Notes: generated from the sequence alone by a model not told the origin. A stretch of 64,000 nt of DNA from Candidatus Bathyarchaeota archaeon (GCA_018396675.1 JAGTQX010000003.1:1-64000); one strand, 5' to 3'. Positions 38,533-49,720 are shown, counted from the stretch's first letter. A program made the numbers and translations.

Positions 38533-38970
38533 ATTAAACTCTTCAAGTTTTTCGCGGTTTCTTTGGATAAAAGCCCTGAAAGTTTTTGTTAAATCGTATT
38601 TTTCAACGTCGTCCAAGGCTACCCATTCCAGTTCTTCAGCGTCGTCTGCTGCCTCAAGTTCTCCACCCTTAAGCTTCACGAAATAGTCGAGTATGACAAA
38701 GTGATACTTGACTTCGCCGTTCTCGTCGCGGATAATGTTGTCGACTACGTCAATAAGTTTTGGGCTGTCAACTTCAAGCCCTGTTTCCTCTTTAACTTCA
38801 CGCATCACAGCGTTTTCAACGCTTTCGCCAAGCTCCACCAAACCGCCTGGGACACTCCATTTTCCCTTTCCAGGCTCGCCCTTTCTTTTTTCCAGCAGTA
38901 TTTTTCCATTACAGAGTATCACTGCGCCTACGCCGACAACTGGTTGGCTTGGGTAAAACCGTTTAACCAA
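38518..38970 (-). CDS. NUDIX hydrolase
   Basis: GGLVELGESVENAVMREVKEETGLEV. Confidence 0.93.
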   Translation of the reverse strand: MVKRFYPSQPVVGVGAVILCNGKILLEKRKGEPGKGKWSVPGGLVELGESVENAVMREVKEETGLEVDSPKLIDVVDNIIRDENGEVKYHFVILDYFVKLKGGELEAADDAEELEWVALDDVEKYDLTKTFRAFIQRNREKLEEFNSCKE

Positions 38971-39015
38971 ACCAAAACCCTCTATGCACTACGCTAGGCT
39001 GAAGCTTAAACTTTC

Positions 39016-40443
39016 CTATGGAAACGGATTGAAAGGATGCCTCAATGTTTCAGTTTCTTCGCCGATTAACGCTAAATCCTTATCCTTTTTCACAGTTACT
39101 GCAAGCGCCACTACAGTAGCAAAAATTGACGGCACGCCAGTACACTGTGTTATGACGTTTAGGTTAACTGTTTGTGAGACAATTTCAAAGTTGTAAGTGA
39201 CAGGGTCACTTTGCGCGTAATATAACTTTCCACCGATTATCCCAAACTGTAGCATTCGTGTTGTTAGGCTTCCTTCACCGAACTCCAAGAAGCCTTCAGA
39301 GTCATATTTACCATAAAAACTGTTCACCGTAGTGTCTACATAAACAACAAGAGGCGGCGTTACAATCTTCACTATTATTGGCACTTCACGGCTCACGTTT
39401 TCTAAATGAACTGTTCCGTCAACTCTAGAAGCGTTATATAAGAGCACAAAAGCCTGCAGTCTACTTAGCAGAATTCTTGTTTCGTCTAAAGACACGCTGG
39501 AAATTTGTGATTCAACATCCTCGGAAAGCTGAATTCCAACATAATCCACATAAGACTTACCATCTAAAGCGTATTTAATTGTTGTTGATTTAACTTCGCC
39601 TTGATTAGGCAGTCCTATCGAAGCGTAAACGGCGCCCGCGAGAAGCGAAGCCAAAAGCACTGCGACAACCGTCTTTGTGGTGCGGCTTAAACCTCCAGTC
39701 TTCACAGACACAAAAGTTGGATATAGAAAAAAGCCTACTTGACGCGCCATTCGAAACTGGCGTATTCGCTCTCTGTTGACGACAATAATAAGCAGTGCTA
39801 TACCAGCGACAAAACCTCCCGCGTGAGCAAAAACAGCGGTACTTCCAGAAGCTGTAGCAAAACCGTAGATTAGCTGAGTTGCAAACCAGAAGATTAAGTA
39901 GTAAGAGGCCTTTAGGCGAAAGAAAAAGAATGGCAAAAGCCAAAAACCCATGAAAAGCGATGTTCCAGGGAAAAGTATAAGGTAAGCGCCTAGGACGCCG
40001 CTGATGGCTCCGGAAGCGCCTATGGCTGGAACAGCGTAGTATGTGGCGCCGCCTAGGAAACTGAAGGCTGTGTGGAAAACGGATGCAGCAACGCCTGAGA
40101 CTGTGTATAAAATTAGGAAACGCAACCCGCCTAGGGCTTCTTCCACAGCTTTGCCGAAAATGTAAAGAAAATACATGTTAAAGAGAATATGGAAAAAATC
40201 TGCATGCAAAAACATGGAAGAAAAAATGCGGTACCACTGCGACGGCGTGGCAATCAGCGATGGAATAAAACCGCCGGCTACAACCCAGTAATCAGCGACT
40301 TCTAGGAAAAAATTTCCATAAGTGGTAACAGCATAAACCGCAATGTTAACCGCTATTATTACAAGCGTTATGACTGGTCTCTTCCGTGGAGTTGCTAACT
40401 CGCCTAGTGGCATGCCGATGCTTCTTTTAATGTCAGCCGCCAA
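39016..40443 (-). CDS. Rhomboid-family intramembrane protease with C-terminal ectodomain
   Basis: HADFFHILFNMYFLYIFG...AIGASGAISGVLGAY...HAGGFVAG. Confidence 0.9.
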   Translation of the reverse strand: MAADIKRSIGMPLGELATPRKRPVITLVIIAVNIAVYAVTTYGNFFLEVADYWVVAGGFIPSLIATPSQWYRIFSSMFLHADFFHILFNMYFLYIFGKAVEEALGGLRFLILYTVSGVAASVFHTAFSFLGGATYYAVPAIGASGAISGVLGAYLILFPGTSLFMGFWLLPFFFFRLKASYYLIFWFATQLIYGFATASGSTAVFAHAGGFVAGIALLIIVVNRERIRQFRMARQVGFFLYPTFVSVKTGGLSRTTKTVVAVLLASLLAGAVYASIGLPNQGEVKSTTIKYALDGKSYVDYVGIQLSEDVESQISSVSLDETRILLSRLQAFVLLYNASRVDGTVHLENVSREVPIIVKIVTPPLVVYVDTTVNSFYGKYDSEGFLEFGEGSLTTRMLQFGIIGGKLYYAQSDPVTYNFEIVSQTVNLNVITQCTGVPSIFATVVALAVTVKKDKDLALIGEETETLRHPFNPFP

Positions 40444-40516
40444 AACATAACTCCTCGCAAGCGCGTTAAAGTTCTAATCGCATGCTAAATAATTTTCTGA
40501 TTAATCGCCCAGTTTG

Positions 40517-41806
40517 CTATTCATATCTTAAAGCTTCCACTGGCCTAAGTTTTGAAGCACGCCAAGCTGGATAAAGCGCGAAGACAACACTTACTATGAT
40601 GCCGAAGGCGATTGCGCCCAAAAAAACCGTCGGCGTCAAAATTGGCGTTAGCTTCATTCCGCTGGCGAATGCTGCTTGGCCGCCTTGGCTTATGTTTCCG
40701 CCTATTCCGCCTTCAGCGCTTAGCAAAGTTGCAACTATCTGTGCTAGACTCCAGCCTGCTCCGACGCCTATTGCCGCGCCTAAAATGCCTATTATGGTGG
40801 CTTCGCTTAGAAAGATTAAGAGAACGGTTCTGTTTTTCATTCCTAAAGCTTTCAGTATGCCTATTTCTCTTGTTCGCTCCATCAAGGAGACTATCATTAT
40901 GTTCATTATGCCTATTCCAGCTACGAGAAGCGAAATAGCGGCGATTCCAGCCAAGAAAAGTTCTATCGTGGAGAACACGCTTGATAATGTGTTGAGAACG
41001 GCGGTCGAGGAGGTTACTGACACTTGGTTGCCGAAGGCGTTTCTTATGGCTTTTGCGGTGCTGTCAATTGTAGCCTTATCATCGTCTTTCAGCTTCACAA
41101 TTATTGTTTCACACTCGTCTGTTCCAAAGAAGCTTTGAGCCTGCGCTATTGGAATGTATATGCTTGTGTCTGACGGTCCGCCGATGCTGAAGCCGCCTAC
41201 TTCTTGAAGAACAGCCGCGATTTTGCCAGTATAAGTTACATTTGTCAGTGGAAACGTTGTTGCGTTTGTCCAAATGATTTCCACATTATCGCCGACGCTG
41301 CAGAAAAGCGTGCCGTTGCTCCATGGGTCGCTTACTCTTTTTCCGACAACAACTGTGTCGTTTTCAGGATTCGACGAGATTTCTCCTGTTTCATTTAGGA
41401 ATGTGCTACTGTATATTTCCTTGTATACGGCTAAGTCGACGCCAACTATCGTGACTCGGCGTGTCTGTTCGCCGGATTTTATGTAGCCGACTTTCTGGAT
41501 TATGGCTAACGCCGCCGTGACATTATCTTGCCCAGCATCAAAAACTGTTTGAACGTAGTCAACGCGTAAACGAAAATCAGAGCTTGCACCACCGCCTAGT
41601 CCTCCGCCTGCCGAAACAATAAGCGTGTCCGTAGCGAATCCTCTCTGAAGCTGCGAAGATATCGCCACCTGCAAGCCTTGAGTTATCGACAGCAAAGCCA
41701 CGATGGCGGCTATGCCAATAACAACGCCTAACGTGGTTAGACCTGCGCGGAGCTTCCGCAGCTTTATCGCGCTGAAAGCGTAAGAAAATACGTCTTTAGG
41801 CTTCAT
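40517..41806 (-). CDS. ABC transporter permease (MacB/FtsX-like)
   Basis: LRAGLTTLGVVIGIAAIVALLSITQGL...LMERTREIGILKALGMKNRTVLLIFLSEA. Confidence 0.9.
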   Translation of the reverse strand: MKPKDVFSYAFSAIKLRKLRAGLTTLGVVIGIAAIVALLSITQGLQVAISSQLQRGFATDTLIVSAGGGLGGGASSDFRLRVDYVQTVFDAGQDNVTAALAIIQKVGYIKSGEQTRRVTIVGVDLAVYKEIYSSTFLNETGEISSNPENDTVVVGKRVSDPWSNGTLFCSVGDNVEIIWTNATTFPLTNVTYTGKIAAVLQEVGGFSIGGPSDTSIYIPIAQAQSFFGTDECETIIVKLKDDDKATIDSTAKAIRNAFGNQVSVTSSTAVLNTLSSVFSTIELFLAGIAAISLLVAGIGIMNIMIVSLMERTREIGILKALGMKNRTVLLIFLSEATIIGILGAAIGVGAGWSLAQIVATLLSAEGGIGGNISQGGQAAFASGMKLTPILTPTVFLGAIAFGIIVSVVFALYPAWRASKLRPVEALRYE

Positions 41807-42492
41807 TTGTTGTTCACCGTCTCCTTTGCTATTACACCGTCAAGCATTTGCACTATCCGCTGGGCTTCGTTGGCTAGGCGCTGGTCATGGGTAACCATTA
41901 TCGCTGTCACGCCTTTATCGCGGTTCAGCCTCTTTATCAACTGCATTATCTCGTAAGCGTTTTTGGAGTCGATGTTTCCAGTCGGCTCATCCATCAACAG
42001 AAAACTGGGATTGTTGGCTAAGGCTCTGGCGATTGCCACGCGTTGCTGTTCGCCACCGCTTAATTCTGTCGGCTTATGATTCATCCGTTCTTTTAGGCCT
42101 ACAGTTTCCAGAAGTTCTTCTGCACGTTTCCGTCTTTCACCCGCACCCACGCCGGCTATAGCCATTGGCAATTCAACGTTTTCTCTGGCAGTAAATCTTG
42201 GAATAAGGTTAAAGAATTGAAAGACAAAACCGACTTTACGCCTTAAGTCTGCAAGCTGATCCTCGCCGAGTTTTGAAATGTCAACCCCGTCTATCAGCAC
42301 TGTTCCGTCGGTTGGTTTGTCTAATGCGCCGAGCAGATTCAGCAGCGTGGATTTTCCGCTTCCAGAAGGCCCTAATATCGCGATGAAATCGCCTTCTTCC
42401 ACTTTTAGGTTTACGCCTCTGAGGGCTTCTACTGGAACCTTGCCCAGCATGTAAGTCTTTTTTAGGTTTACAGCCTCAACAACAATTGCCAT
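41803..42492 (-). CDS. ABC transporter ATPase (LolD/MacB type)
   Basis: [30 protein letters not shown]. Confidence 0.95.
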   Translation of the reverse strand: MAIVVEAVNLKKTYMLGKVPVEALRGVNLKVEEGDFIAILGPSGSGKSTLLNLLGALDKPTDGTVLIDGVDISKLGEDQLADLRRKVGFVFQFFNLIPRFTARENVELPMAIAGVGAGERRKRAEELLETVGLKERMNHKPTELSGGEQQRVAIARALANNPSFLLMDEPTGNIDSKNAYEIMQLIKRLNRDKGVTAIMVTHDQRLANEAQRIVQMLDGVIAKETVNNK

Positions 42493-42511
42493 GTCCTTTC
42501 ACGTTTCCATT

Positions 42512-43453
42512 TTATTTTGTTAGGTATCTCCACGAGAGCACTATGCCGATTACCGCCAAGACTGCTGCGAATATGCTGAGGTATGCAAAGTCAATTATTA
42601 ACGCTGAAACGTCTAATGGCAATATTGTAAGCTGCCTAACAGCATCTGTCACGTAGGAGAGCGGATTAACCCGCGCTATTGCTTGCATCCAGTCAGGCAT
42701 CAGAGAGATTGGGAAGAAAGTGTTGCTTGCAAACATAAGAGGCATCATGATTAGGCTTATGATTTGCATCGGCCTCTCCATTCTTGTTGACCGTAATGAG
42801 AACGCAATAAAAACAGATGAAAGCCCTACGCCAAGCAAGAATATTGCAGCATATATGCCTAGCAAGTTAAGTAACGTAAAGGTTGAGCTTAACTGTAACC
42901 CCAAAATGTATGCCAACGCCAAAATTATTGTCGCCTGGAATATTGCTCTCAAAGTTGCATTAAGAACTTTTGAAAATATTATTGCTCCACGCGGCACTGG
43001 AGTGCTTAACACTTTGTCCAGAAAACCTAAACGCCTATCCCAAACTATTGACATGCCGCTGAACATTGTTGTCGTCATCATAATCATTGAAACCATGCCT
43101 ACGGCCATGTAGCTAAAGTAGTCTGCAACTCCGAAAGTGCCCTGCATAATGCTTGTACCCATGTTGGCGAACATCTGCGAAAGCATTGTGCCATTAAGAA
43201 TTACGCCTGGAAGCCCAGACGGGGAAATAATGGCGCTACCTGGAATAGGTATTTGTTGGGGCAAGTTTATGTTGTTGGCTGAGAACAGTGCGCCTATGTT
43301 CATTGATTTGCCCAAAAGACCCATCCATATTAATGGTTGAAGTACAAGCATTAGAACCATCACGGGGTCTTTTAACCATTTTTTGAGTTCTCTAAATGTT
43401 AAGGCCCACAAACCGCGGATTAGGCTTGGTTTATACTCGTTTGCGTTGCTCAT
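42512..43453 (-). CDS. ABC-2 type permease
   Basis: Six hydrophobic segments; LGFLDKVLSTPVPRGAIIFSKVL. Confidence 0.88.
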   Translation of the reverse strand: MSNANEYKPSLIRGLWALTFRELKKWLKDPVMVLMLVLQPLIWMGLLGKSMNIGALFSANNINLPQQIPIPGSAIISPSGLPGVILNGTMLSQMFANMGTSIMQGTFGVADYFSYMAVGMVSMIMMTTTMFSGMSIVWDRRLGFLDKVLSTPVPRGAIIFSKVLNATLRAIFQATIILALAYILGLQLSSTFTLLNLLGIYAAIFLLGVGLSSVFIAFSLRSTRMERPMQIISLIMMPLMFASNTFFPISLMPDWMQAIARVNPLSYVTDAVRQLTILPLDVSALIIDFAYLSIFAAVLAVIGIVLSWRYLTK

Positions 43454-44454
43454 CCGCCTCTAGCCCTCCTAAGGGTTATTCTCTGCGAAATGAAGGCTTC
43501 CTTAGATTCCTCTACGTCTCGCATGGCTCTTCCAGTATGCTCTAAGTAAACCTCGTTTAGTGTCGGTTCAGTAAGCGAAAGTTTGGTCACCGTGTAACCC
43601 TTTTTCCGCAACGTCTCAATTATGAGCGGTGCGGTTACTTCTCCAGCTTCAGCTTTAATCCGATATGCGCCGTTTTCGTTTTTCACTTCTTTAACATGTT
43701 TGACACCGCGGATTATGTCTGCAACATCCGCGTTTTCTTTTATGCTTATCGTAATTATGTCGCCGCCTAAATTCTCTTTAAGCTCGCTCGGCGCGCCTGT
43801 TACAACTATTTTGCCGTGGTCGATTATGGCTATGCGGTCGCAGAGGGCGTCTGCCTCCTCCAAATAATGCGTGGTCATGAAAAGAGTCATGCCGTATTCC
43901 TCCTTAAGTTTGCGAATGTAGTTCCATGTGGCAGTCCTAGTTTGGACATCTAAGCCTAAAGTGGGCTCGTCTAGGAAAAGTACTTTTGGCCTGTTAATCA
44001 AGCCGCATGCAAGTTCAAGCCTACGTCGCATTCCACCAGAGTAAGTTTCAACACGTTTGTCTTTGAAGCTAGTTAATTCAACAAGTTCGAGCAGTTCCAA
44101 AGCACGTTTTTTGGAGACTTCGCGGGGAATCCCATACAGGTCTGCACATAAAATAATATTTTCATACCCAGTCAAATCCTCGTCAGCCGTGTATTCCTGA
44201 GGCACAACGCCTATAACCTTTCTAACATCGTTTGCTTGTTTTGCGATGTCGTAGCCAAGCACTGAGGCTTTGCCTTCAGTCGGCCTAAGAACAGTTATCA
44301 ACATGTTAATGGTTGTTGTTTTTCCTGCACCGTTTGGCCCCAGAAAACCGAAGATTTCGCCTTCTTTTACGCTGAAGTTTATGTGGTCCACTGCTACTAG
44401 GCTTTTGTTGAAAACCTTTGTTAAACCTTCAGCCTTAATCACGTCTTCCGTCAT
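43450..44454 (-). CDS. ABC transporter ATPase (DrrA type)
   Basis: GPNGAGKTTTINML; YSGGMRRRLELACGL. Confidence 0.95.
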   Translation of the reverse strand: MTEDVIKAEGLTKVFNKSLVAVDHINFSVKEGEIFGFLGPNGAGKTTTINMLITVLRPTEGKASVLGYDIAKQANDVRKVIGVVPQEYTADEDLTGYENIILCADLYGIPREVSKKRALELLELVELTSFKDKRVETYSGGMRRRLELACGLINRPKVLFLDEPTLGLDVQTRTATWNYIRKLKEEYGMTLFMTTHYLEEADALCDRIAIIDHGKIVVTGAPSELKENLGGDIITISIKENADVADIIRGVKHVKEVKNENGAYRIKAEAGEVTAPLIIETLRKKGYTVTKLSLTEPTLNEVYLEHTGRAMRDVEESKEAFISQRITLRRARGG

Positions 44455-45032
44455 TTATCCTCACCTAAACGCTTGTTTATTTCCTCAAGCCTCTTGGCGG
44501 TTTCATTCAAAACCTTCAACGTCTCATTTAAGGCTTGTTCTGAAAACTTCTCTTCCAAACTCATCCCGAGACTAAAGAAAGCCTTAAAAAGGCGCCTAAA
44601 GGCTTCGCGAACATCGTTTGCTTCCTCTGGCGGAATACGCAGCCAAAGCGAGCCGAAAAGCGGTGGAACAAAGAATTTTCTTCCTGTATGGAATTGTTTA
44701 CGCATTTTACGTTGTTCCTCAAGAAGTTGTTTACCTTTATCGGTAAGCGTGTAACGCTTTATTCCGCTTTCTTCGGATGGCACTTCCCTTATGTATCCGT
44801 TGTCTTGAAGCCAAGCCAAAAGCGGGTAAACTGAACCTGGACTAGGCTTCCAGCTTCCATTCGTCTTCTTTTCAATTTCACTAATTATTTCTGAGCCGGA
44901 AAGCGGTTTCTCATTTAAAAGTTCAAGCACTTGGTAACGCAGAAAACCTTTCGGCACGGTTGCCATATGCCTCATCCAATGTCTAAACGGTGGGAGAGGC
45001 GGCGGAGGCGGATATTCTTCATCGTCAAACAT
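44451..45032 (-). CDS. PadR-family transcriptional regulator
   Basis: LRYQVLELLNEKPLSGSEIISEIEKKTNGSWKPSPGSVYPLLAWLQDNGYI. Confidence 0.9.
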   Translation of the reverse strand: MFDDEEYPPPPPLPPFRHWMRHMATVPKGFLRYQVLELLNEKPLSGSEIISEIEKKTNGSWKPSPGSVYPLLAWLQDNGYIREVPSEESGIKRYTLTDKGKQLLEEQRKMRKQFHTGRKFFVPPLFGSLWLRIPPEEANDVREAFRRLFKAFFSLGMSLEEKFSEQALNETLKVLNETAKRLEEINKRLGEDK

Positions 45033-45102
45033 TCATATCACCATCGATATCAAATTCGATAAGAATGCTAAACGGCAACTTATAAACATTATGCCAAAAC
45101 AG

Positions 45103-45777
45103 CTACGCTATTATTGTTCCAACAAGCTTACCTTCAACCGCAAACAAAAGATTTTCTGGTTTAAACCCGTTCAAAACGTGAACTTTTATCTGCTTGGTTT
45201 TCAGTATTTTTACAGCTTCTGGGTCTAGGATTTGGTGGATCCCCGCTTTGTGCTTGTCTTCAGCTAGAAACTTGGGCAAATCATCAAAGCTTATCTTGTC
45301 AAGTTTCACAGCGTCTGGGCACACGCGTGGGTCTTTGGTGTATACGCCATCTTGGTCAGTAGCCTTGACAAGCATGTCAGCCTTTATCCGTTCAGCCACT
45401 AAAGCTGCAACCGTATCTGTTGTCATACCAGGCTTTAAACCACCCAAAACCACGAGTTTCCCTTTTCCTAGGCATTTGACCGTTTCATTGACGCTTGACG
45501 GGATTTTTCCGCAACCAACCTCTCCAAGTTTTTTAGCGAAAAGCTGGGCATAAAGTCTTGAAACGCTTATCGCCAAATCATCTTGGTCTTGTTCTGGCAG
45601 TCCAAGTTCTTTGGCAATTTTTATGAATTCTCTGGCTAGGGCTCCTCCTCCGACAACCACGACCAACTTATGCCCTTTCGCTTTCAGTTTTTTTAGAACT
45701 TCTGCATATTCGCTTATTAAGCGCGTGTTTACTGGCGTGGCGACAACTGAACCGCCTAACCGAACAACCAACTTCAT
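45103..45777 (-). CDS. pyrH: UMP kinase
   Basis: MKLVVRLGGSVVA...VVVVGGGALAREFI...ATDQDGVYTKDPR. Confidence 0.9.
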   Translation of the reverse strand: MKLVVRLGGSVVATPVNTRLISEYAEVLKKLKAKGHKLVVVVGGGALAREFIKIAKELGLPEQDQDDLAISVSRLYAQLFAKKLGEVGCGKIPSSVNETVKCLGKGKLVVLGGLKPGMTTDTVAALVAERIKADMLVKATDQDGVYTKDPRVCPDAVKLDKISFDDLPKFLAEDKHKAGIHQILDPEAVKILKTKQIKVHVLNGFKPENLLFAVEGKLVGTIIA

Positions 45778-45819
45778 TAGTTTCGCGTCCCTTTTTAATA
45801 TGGGAAGGGCGTTTAACCC

Positions 45820-46653
45820 TTAAAAGAATTTGTCTAAACCCTGTTTGGTTTTGGCATTTGTCACTTCTATCTTTTCGCCGAAAATTATCCGCATACCATC
45901 CAAAGCCGCAACCGTTGGCACACCAGTTCTCTCCTCAACAAGTTTAGCCTCCTTCGTTGGACCTTGAAAAATCATCTGCATTCCAAGATGTGTTAGAACG
46001 GCTTGTTCTGGACGCGTGGCTTCAATAATTTTTATTGCATCTTCTGTTGTCATGTGGCCCTTCCACGGTTTGCCAGCAGGCCGCATAACACACAACATCA
46101 GCAGCCTTACACCCGCGTAGTATTTTCCTATATTTTCAAAGTATTCCGTGTCGCTTGTATACGCGAAGTCACCGTAATCTTTTGTTGCGAACCGAAAGCC
46201 AACAGCGTCTGGGTCTGTGTGGCGCGCTTCAGCAACTGAAATCATCATGTTTGCCACGTTAAATTTGAGATTCGGAACCGCTTCGACGAGTTGTTCTGGC
46301 ATCTGCTGGTGGTACTTCGAAATTGAAGGTTCGCAGACACTGTTTCCATTCAAAACGCTCTTTGAGGCAACGAGCACTCCACGTTTTTTCGTCATGCCCC
46401 GCGTCATAGCCTCAATTAAGACTTCAGCATCTGTATAATGGTCTGGGTGGCAATGTGAAACGAAAACGGCGTTAAGCTTCTGCGGGTCCAAACCACCGCT
46501 TATGGAATAAACAAGTGCGCCGGGTCCCGGGTCAAGGTGCAAGTTTAAACTTTCACCGTTTATTATGCGTATTCCAGCCGTGCGTCTTTTCTGCGTTATT
46601 GTTGTGAACCTTCCACCGCCTGTTCCCAAGAAGATTATTTCGTGTTGCGTCAT
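45820..46653 (-). CDS. MBL-fold hydrolase (RNase Z-like)
   Basis: IIFLGTGGGRF...VFVSHCHPDHYTDAE. Confidence 0.85.
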   Translation of the reverse strand: MTQHEIIFLGTGGGRFTTITQKRRTAGIRIINGESLNLHLDPGPGALVYSISGGLDPQKLNAVFVSHCHPDHYTDAEVLIEAMTRGMTKKRGVLVASKSVLNGNSVCEPSISKYHQQMPEQLVEAVPNLKFNVANMMISVAEARHTDPDAVGFRFATKDYGDFAYTSDTEYFENIGKYYAGVRLLMLCVMRPAGKPWKGHMTTEDAIKIIEATRPEQAVLTHLGMQMIFQGPTKEAKLVEERTGVPTVAALDGMRIIFGEKIEVTNAKTKQGLDKFF

Positions 46654-46751
46654 GCTTACACACTATTAGCCGTTACAGCGTTTTCTACCTTATTCAATTT
46701 TCTTTTTCTGTGATAATTTGGGAAAACTCTTTTTAATAAGGGGGTTGGAAT

Positions 46752-47756
46752 ATGCAAAGCGAGGCGGTTGCCTTGTTTGAGGAGTGGGGGCTGCTTGGAA
46801 ACGCGCTTGTTCTTTTAGCTTCGCTGGTTGTTCTCGATAAAGCAAGTGACTGGGCGATAACAAACAGTGTTAAAATCGCAGACATAACTGGCTTCGGAAA
46901 AACAACTATAGGCTTCATACTAGTTGCATTTTCTACTTCTCTGCCAGAACTATGCGTATCTCTTTTCGCGGCGATAGGCGGAGAAAGCATGGGCGTCGCC
47001 ATAGGAAACGTTTTAGGTTCAAATATTGCCAACATCTGCCTAATACTTGGCGTATGCTTCCTAATTATGACACTGAAAAGTTCAGACGTCGTGAAGCTTG
47101 CGCCTTTCATGGCAAAGGAGGAAATGGGAACACTCTATTTTGGGCTTTTTGTGGCTTCTGTTGTTCCGTTAACGCTGCTTTACATCGGGTTTGCAAGCAG
47201 AATCATCGGTGTAATTCTTCTCGCAATTTTCGTTTTCTACGTTTATCAACTTTCCAAAGTTAGAACAATACGGGAAGAAGGCGCCCTAGGCGAAGAAAGG
47301 CAAAAACTGCCGTGGTACACAACTGTTGCGTTTGTGGGCATAGCGTTGGTTGTTGCCAGTTCCTACTTCATTGTCGACGCCGCATCTTTTATCGCTGAAA
47401 GCGTGGGAATCCCGCCGGTGGTAATCGGCGCTACAATAGTGGCGTTTGGAACAAGTCTGCCTGAACTTGCCACATGCATAGACGCTGTTCAGAAAGGGCA
47501 TTTGGACCTAGCTTTAGGCAACATTGTTGGAAGCTGCTTCATAAACATAACATGCATTTTAGGCGTTGCGTTAATAGGCTCGCCGTTAACGGTTAATATG
47601 GCTGCTTTTTCGAATCTTGTCATGTTCTCGCTTATAACAAATCTTCTGCTCTGGTATTTCCTGTCAAGCGAGAGAATAAGCTGGAGAGAAGGCACAATGC
47701 TGCTAATAATGTATGGGGTGTTTCTTGTGACAAGCTACGGCGGTTACAGAGCTTGA
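46752..47756 (+). CDS. Sodium/calcium exchanger family protein
   Basis: Duplicated alpha-repeats FSTSLPELCVSLFA and FGTSLPELATCIDA. Confidence 0.92.
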   Translation: MQSEAVALFEEWGLLGNALVLLASLVVLDKASDWAITNSVKIADITGFGKTTIGFILVAFSTSLPELCVSLFAAIGGESMGVAIGNVLGSNIANICLILGVCFLIMTLKSSDVVKLAPFMAKEEMGTLYFGLFVASVVPLTLLYIGFASRIIGVILLAIFVFYVYQLSKVRTIREEGALGEERQKLPWYTTVAFVGIALVVASSYFIVDAASFIAESVGIPPVVIGATIVAFGTSLPELATCIDAVQKGHLDLALGNIVGSCFINITCILGVALIGSPLTVNMAAFSNLVMFSLITNLLLWYFLSSERISWREGTMLLIMYGVFLVTSYGGYRA

Positions 47757-47799
47757 TAGCCTTTAAATAAAAGCCTTAAAACAGTAAAAGCGAGTATTT

Positions 47800-48801
47800 A
47801 TGACAGAAACAAAAGTGAAAGTTAAAGCTTTAGCGCTTTTTTCAGGCGGACTAGACAGTGCATTGGCTGTGAAGCTTCTACAGGAACAAGGCGTCGATGT
47901 GGAAGCCATAACTTTTGTCACGCCATTTAACACTTCCAATGCAGGCGGTTTCAGCATTGAAAAAGCCGCTGAAAAACTGGGCATACCTTTAAAAGTTGAG
48001 CGTTTAGACGCTGAATATTTGCGGGTTGTGCGCAAGCCCAAGTATGGTTACGGGCGGAACATGAACCCTTGCATAGACTGCAGAATTCTCATGCTTAAAA
48101 AGGCAAAGAAACACGCGGAAGAAACAGGCGCCTCTTTTATTTTCACTGGAGAAGTTTTAGGCGAGCGTCCCATGTCACAGCATATGCGCGCCCTAAAAAT
48201 AGTGGAAGAGGAATCAAGCCTAAAAGGTAAGCTTCTACGTCCGCTTTCAGCCAAGCTTCTGCCGCCGACAGAAGCTGAAAAAGAGGGACTTATAGATAGG
48301 GGTAAACTGTTGGACATTCGTGGAAGATCTCGCAAAAAACAGATTGCTCTAGCAAAAGAGTTCGGCATAAAAGAATACCAGTCGCCAGCCGGCGGGTGCC
48401 TCTTAACTTACAAGGAGTTTTCAGCCAAGCTACGCGACCTTTTCCAGCACTGTGAAGAGGTTTCGTTAAGGGATGTGCAGCTGCTTAAAATCGGGCGCCA
48501 CTTCAGGCTAGGAGAAAACAAGATAATCGTTGGCAGGAACGAAAACGAAAACAAGCTTTTAATAAAGCTTAAAGCAGAAAGCGATTACTTTTTCGAAGTA
48601 CAAGGCTGCGGAAGCCCGATAACGCTTCTGCAGGGACCAAAAACACGAGAAGCTATAGAAAAAGCTGCACAGTTGACAGCCTACTACTCAGACCAGAAAA
48701 CAGGCGAGGTCACCGTTAAGTATGGCTTGGAAAAACTGGAAAAAACAATCACTGTGAATATCCCAAACAAGGAAGAAGTGGAACAGTTAAGAATTAAATA
48801 G
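47800..48801 (+). CDS. PP-loop tRNA thiolation-type protein (MnmA/ThiI-like)
   Basis: ALFSGGLDSALAVKLLQ; NPCIDCRILMLKKA; FIFTGEVLGERPMSQ. Confidence 0.75.
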   Translation: MTETKVKVKALALFSGGLDSALAVKLLQEQGVDVEAITFVTPFNTSNAGGFSIEKAAEKLGIPLKVERLDAEYLRVVRKPKYGYGRNMNPCIDCRILMLKKAKKHAEETGASFIFTGEVLGERPMSQHMRALKIVEEESSLKGKLLRPLSAKLLPPTEAEKEGLIDRGKLLDIRGRSRKKQIALAKEFGIKEYQSPAGGCLLTYKEFSAKLRDLFQHCEEVSLRDVQLLKIGRHFRLGENKIIVGRNENENKLLIKLKAESDYFFEVQGCGSPITLLQGPKTREAIEKAAQLTAYYSDQKTGEVTVKYGLEKLEKTITVNIPNKEEVEQLRIK

Positions 48802-48835
48802 ATTTGCTGTTGGCTATTTTGGGAGTCGAAAAACG

Positions 48836-49720
48836 TCATATTTGTTTTTGGAAGATTATCGCCGTTGATTCTGGTGGTTTGAAGCCGAGCTTCTCCAAGG
48901 CTGTGATTATTGGTTTATGGTTGCACGTGAAACCGTAAATTTTTTCCACGTTTTTGAAAGCGCAGTGTGCTTTAAGGAATTTCGCCATGTCAAGAACCGC
49001 GTTAAAGTCGCCGTCTATGTAGCATGTTTGCAGCGTGTTCTCATGCCACTCGCGTGAAGGCGCGTCCTCAACCAGCGTTAAACCGCATATTTTGCCGCCG
49101 TCGGCTTTGTCTAGGCATATTATGGCTTTTCCTTCAGCAACAAAGCGTTCAACATCCCGCCTATTCAGAGAAAACCAGTGATAAAGCACCGTATACAAGC
49201 CAGCTGCTTCACGGTAAACCTCTGACGTTTCGAGAAAACTCCAAACAACCTCCGCTTCGCTTTTTCTAGCCCAGCGCGAACATGCACTTAATTCTTCACT
49301 GTTTACTGGCTTTTCCAAGGTCATTTCGACGAATTCTGCGACTGGTTTGAAGTCCATCGTTTGGACAGCGGCTATTGCCGCCTTGTTGTCTGACTCTGTT
49401 ACAAGCCTTGCAACTTTTGCGCCCCTAGATTTGGCATATTCCAAACATTTTTGGGCTATAGCTGAGGCAATGCCCATACGCCTGAAATTCGGTGCGGTTC
49501 TGGCGCCGCTAAGCCAAGCTTCACCCGGCTTGTCTATCGTAACGTGGGAGATTCCAACTGGCGCTCCATCTATTGTTGCGACGAACACTTTGCCGTTTTC
49601 TTCCATAAGCCACTTGTCCCAGACATGTGGAATATAGTCTCCCCAACTCCAAGTTTTGCGGCAAAATTCGAAAACCGCTTCCCTGTCAGAGGCAAGCGCT
49701 TCGCGAACGTGAATCTTCAA
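48836..49720 (-). CDS. GNAT-family N-acetyltransferase
   Basis: APNFRRMGIASAIAQKCLEYAKSRG. Confidence 0.88.
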   Translation of the reverse strand: MKIHVREALASDREAVFEFCRKTWSWGDYIPHVWDKWLMEENGKVFVATIDGAPVGISHVTIDKPGEAWLSGARTAPNFRRMGIASAIAQKCLEYAKSRGAKVARLVTESDNKAAIAAVQTMDFKPVAEFVEMTLEKPVNSEELSACSRWARKSEAEVVWSFLETSEVYREAAGLYTVLYHWFSLNRRDVERFVAEGKAIICLDKADGGKICGLTLVEDAPSREWHENTLQTCYIDGDFNAVLDMAKFLKAHCAFKNVEKIYGFTCNHKPIITALEKLGFKPPESTAIIFQKQI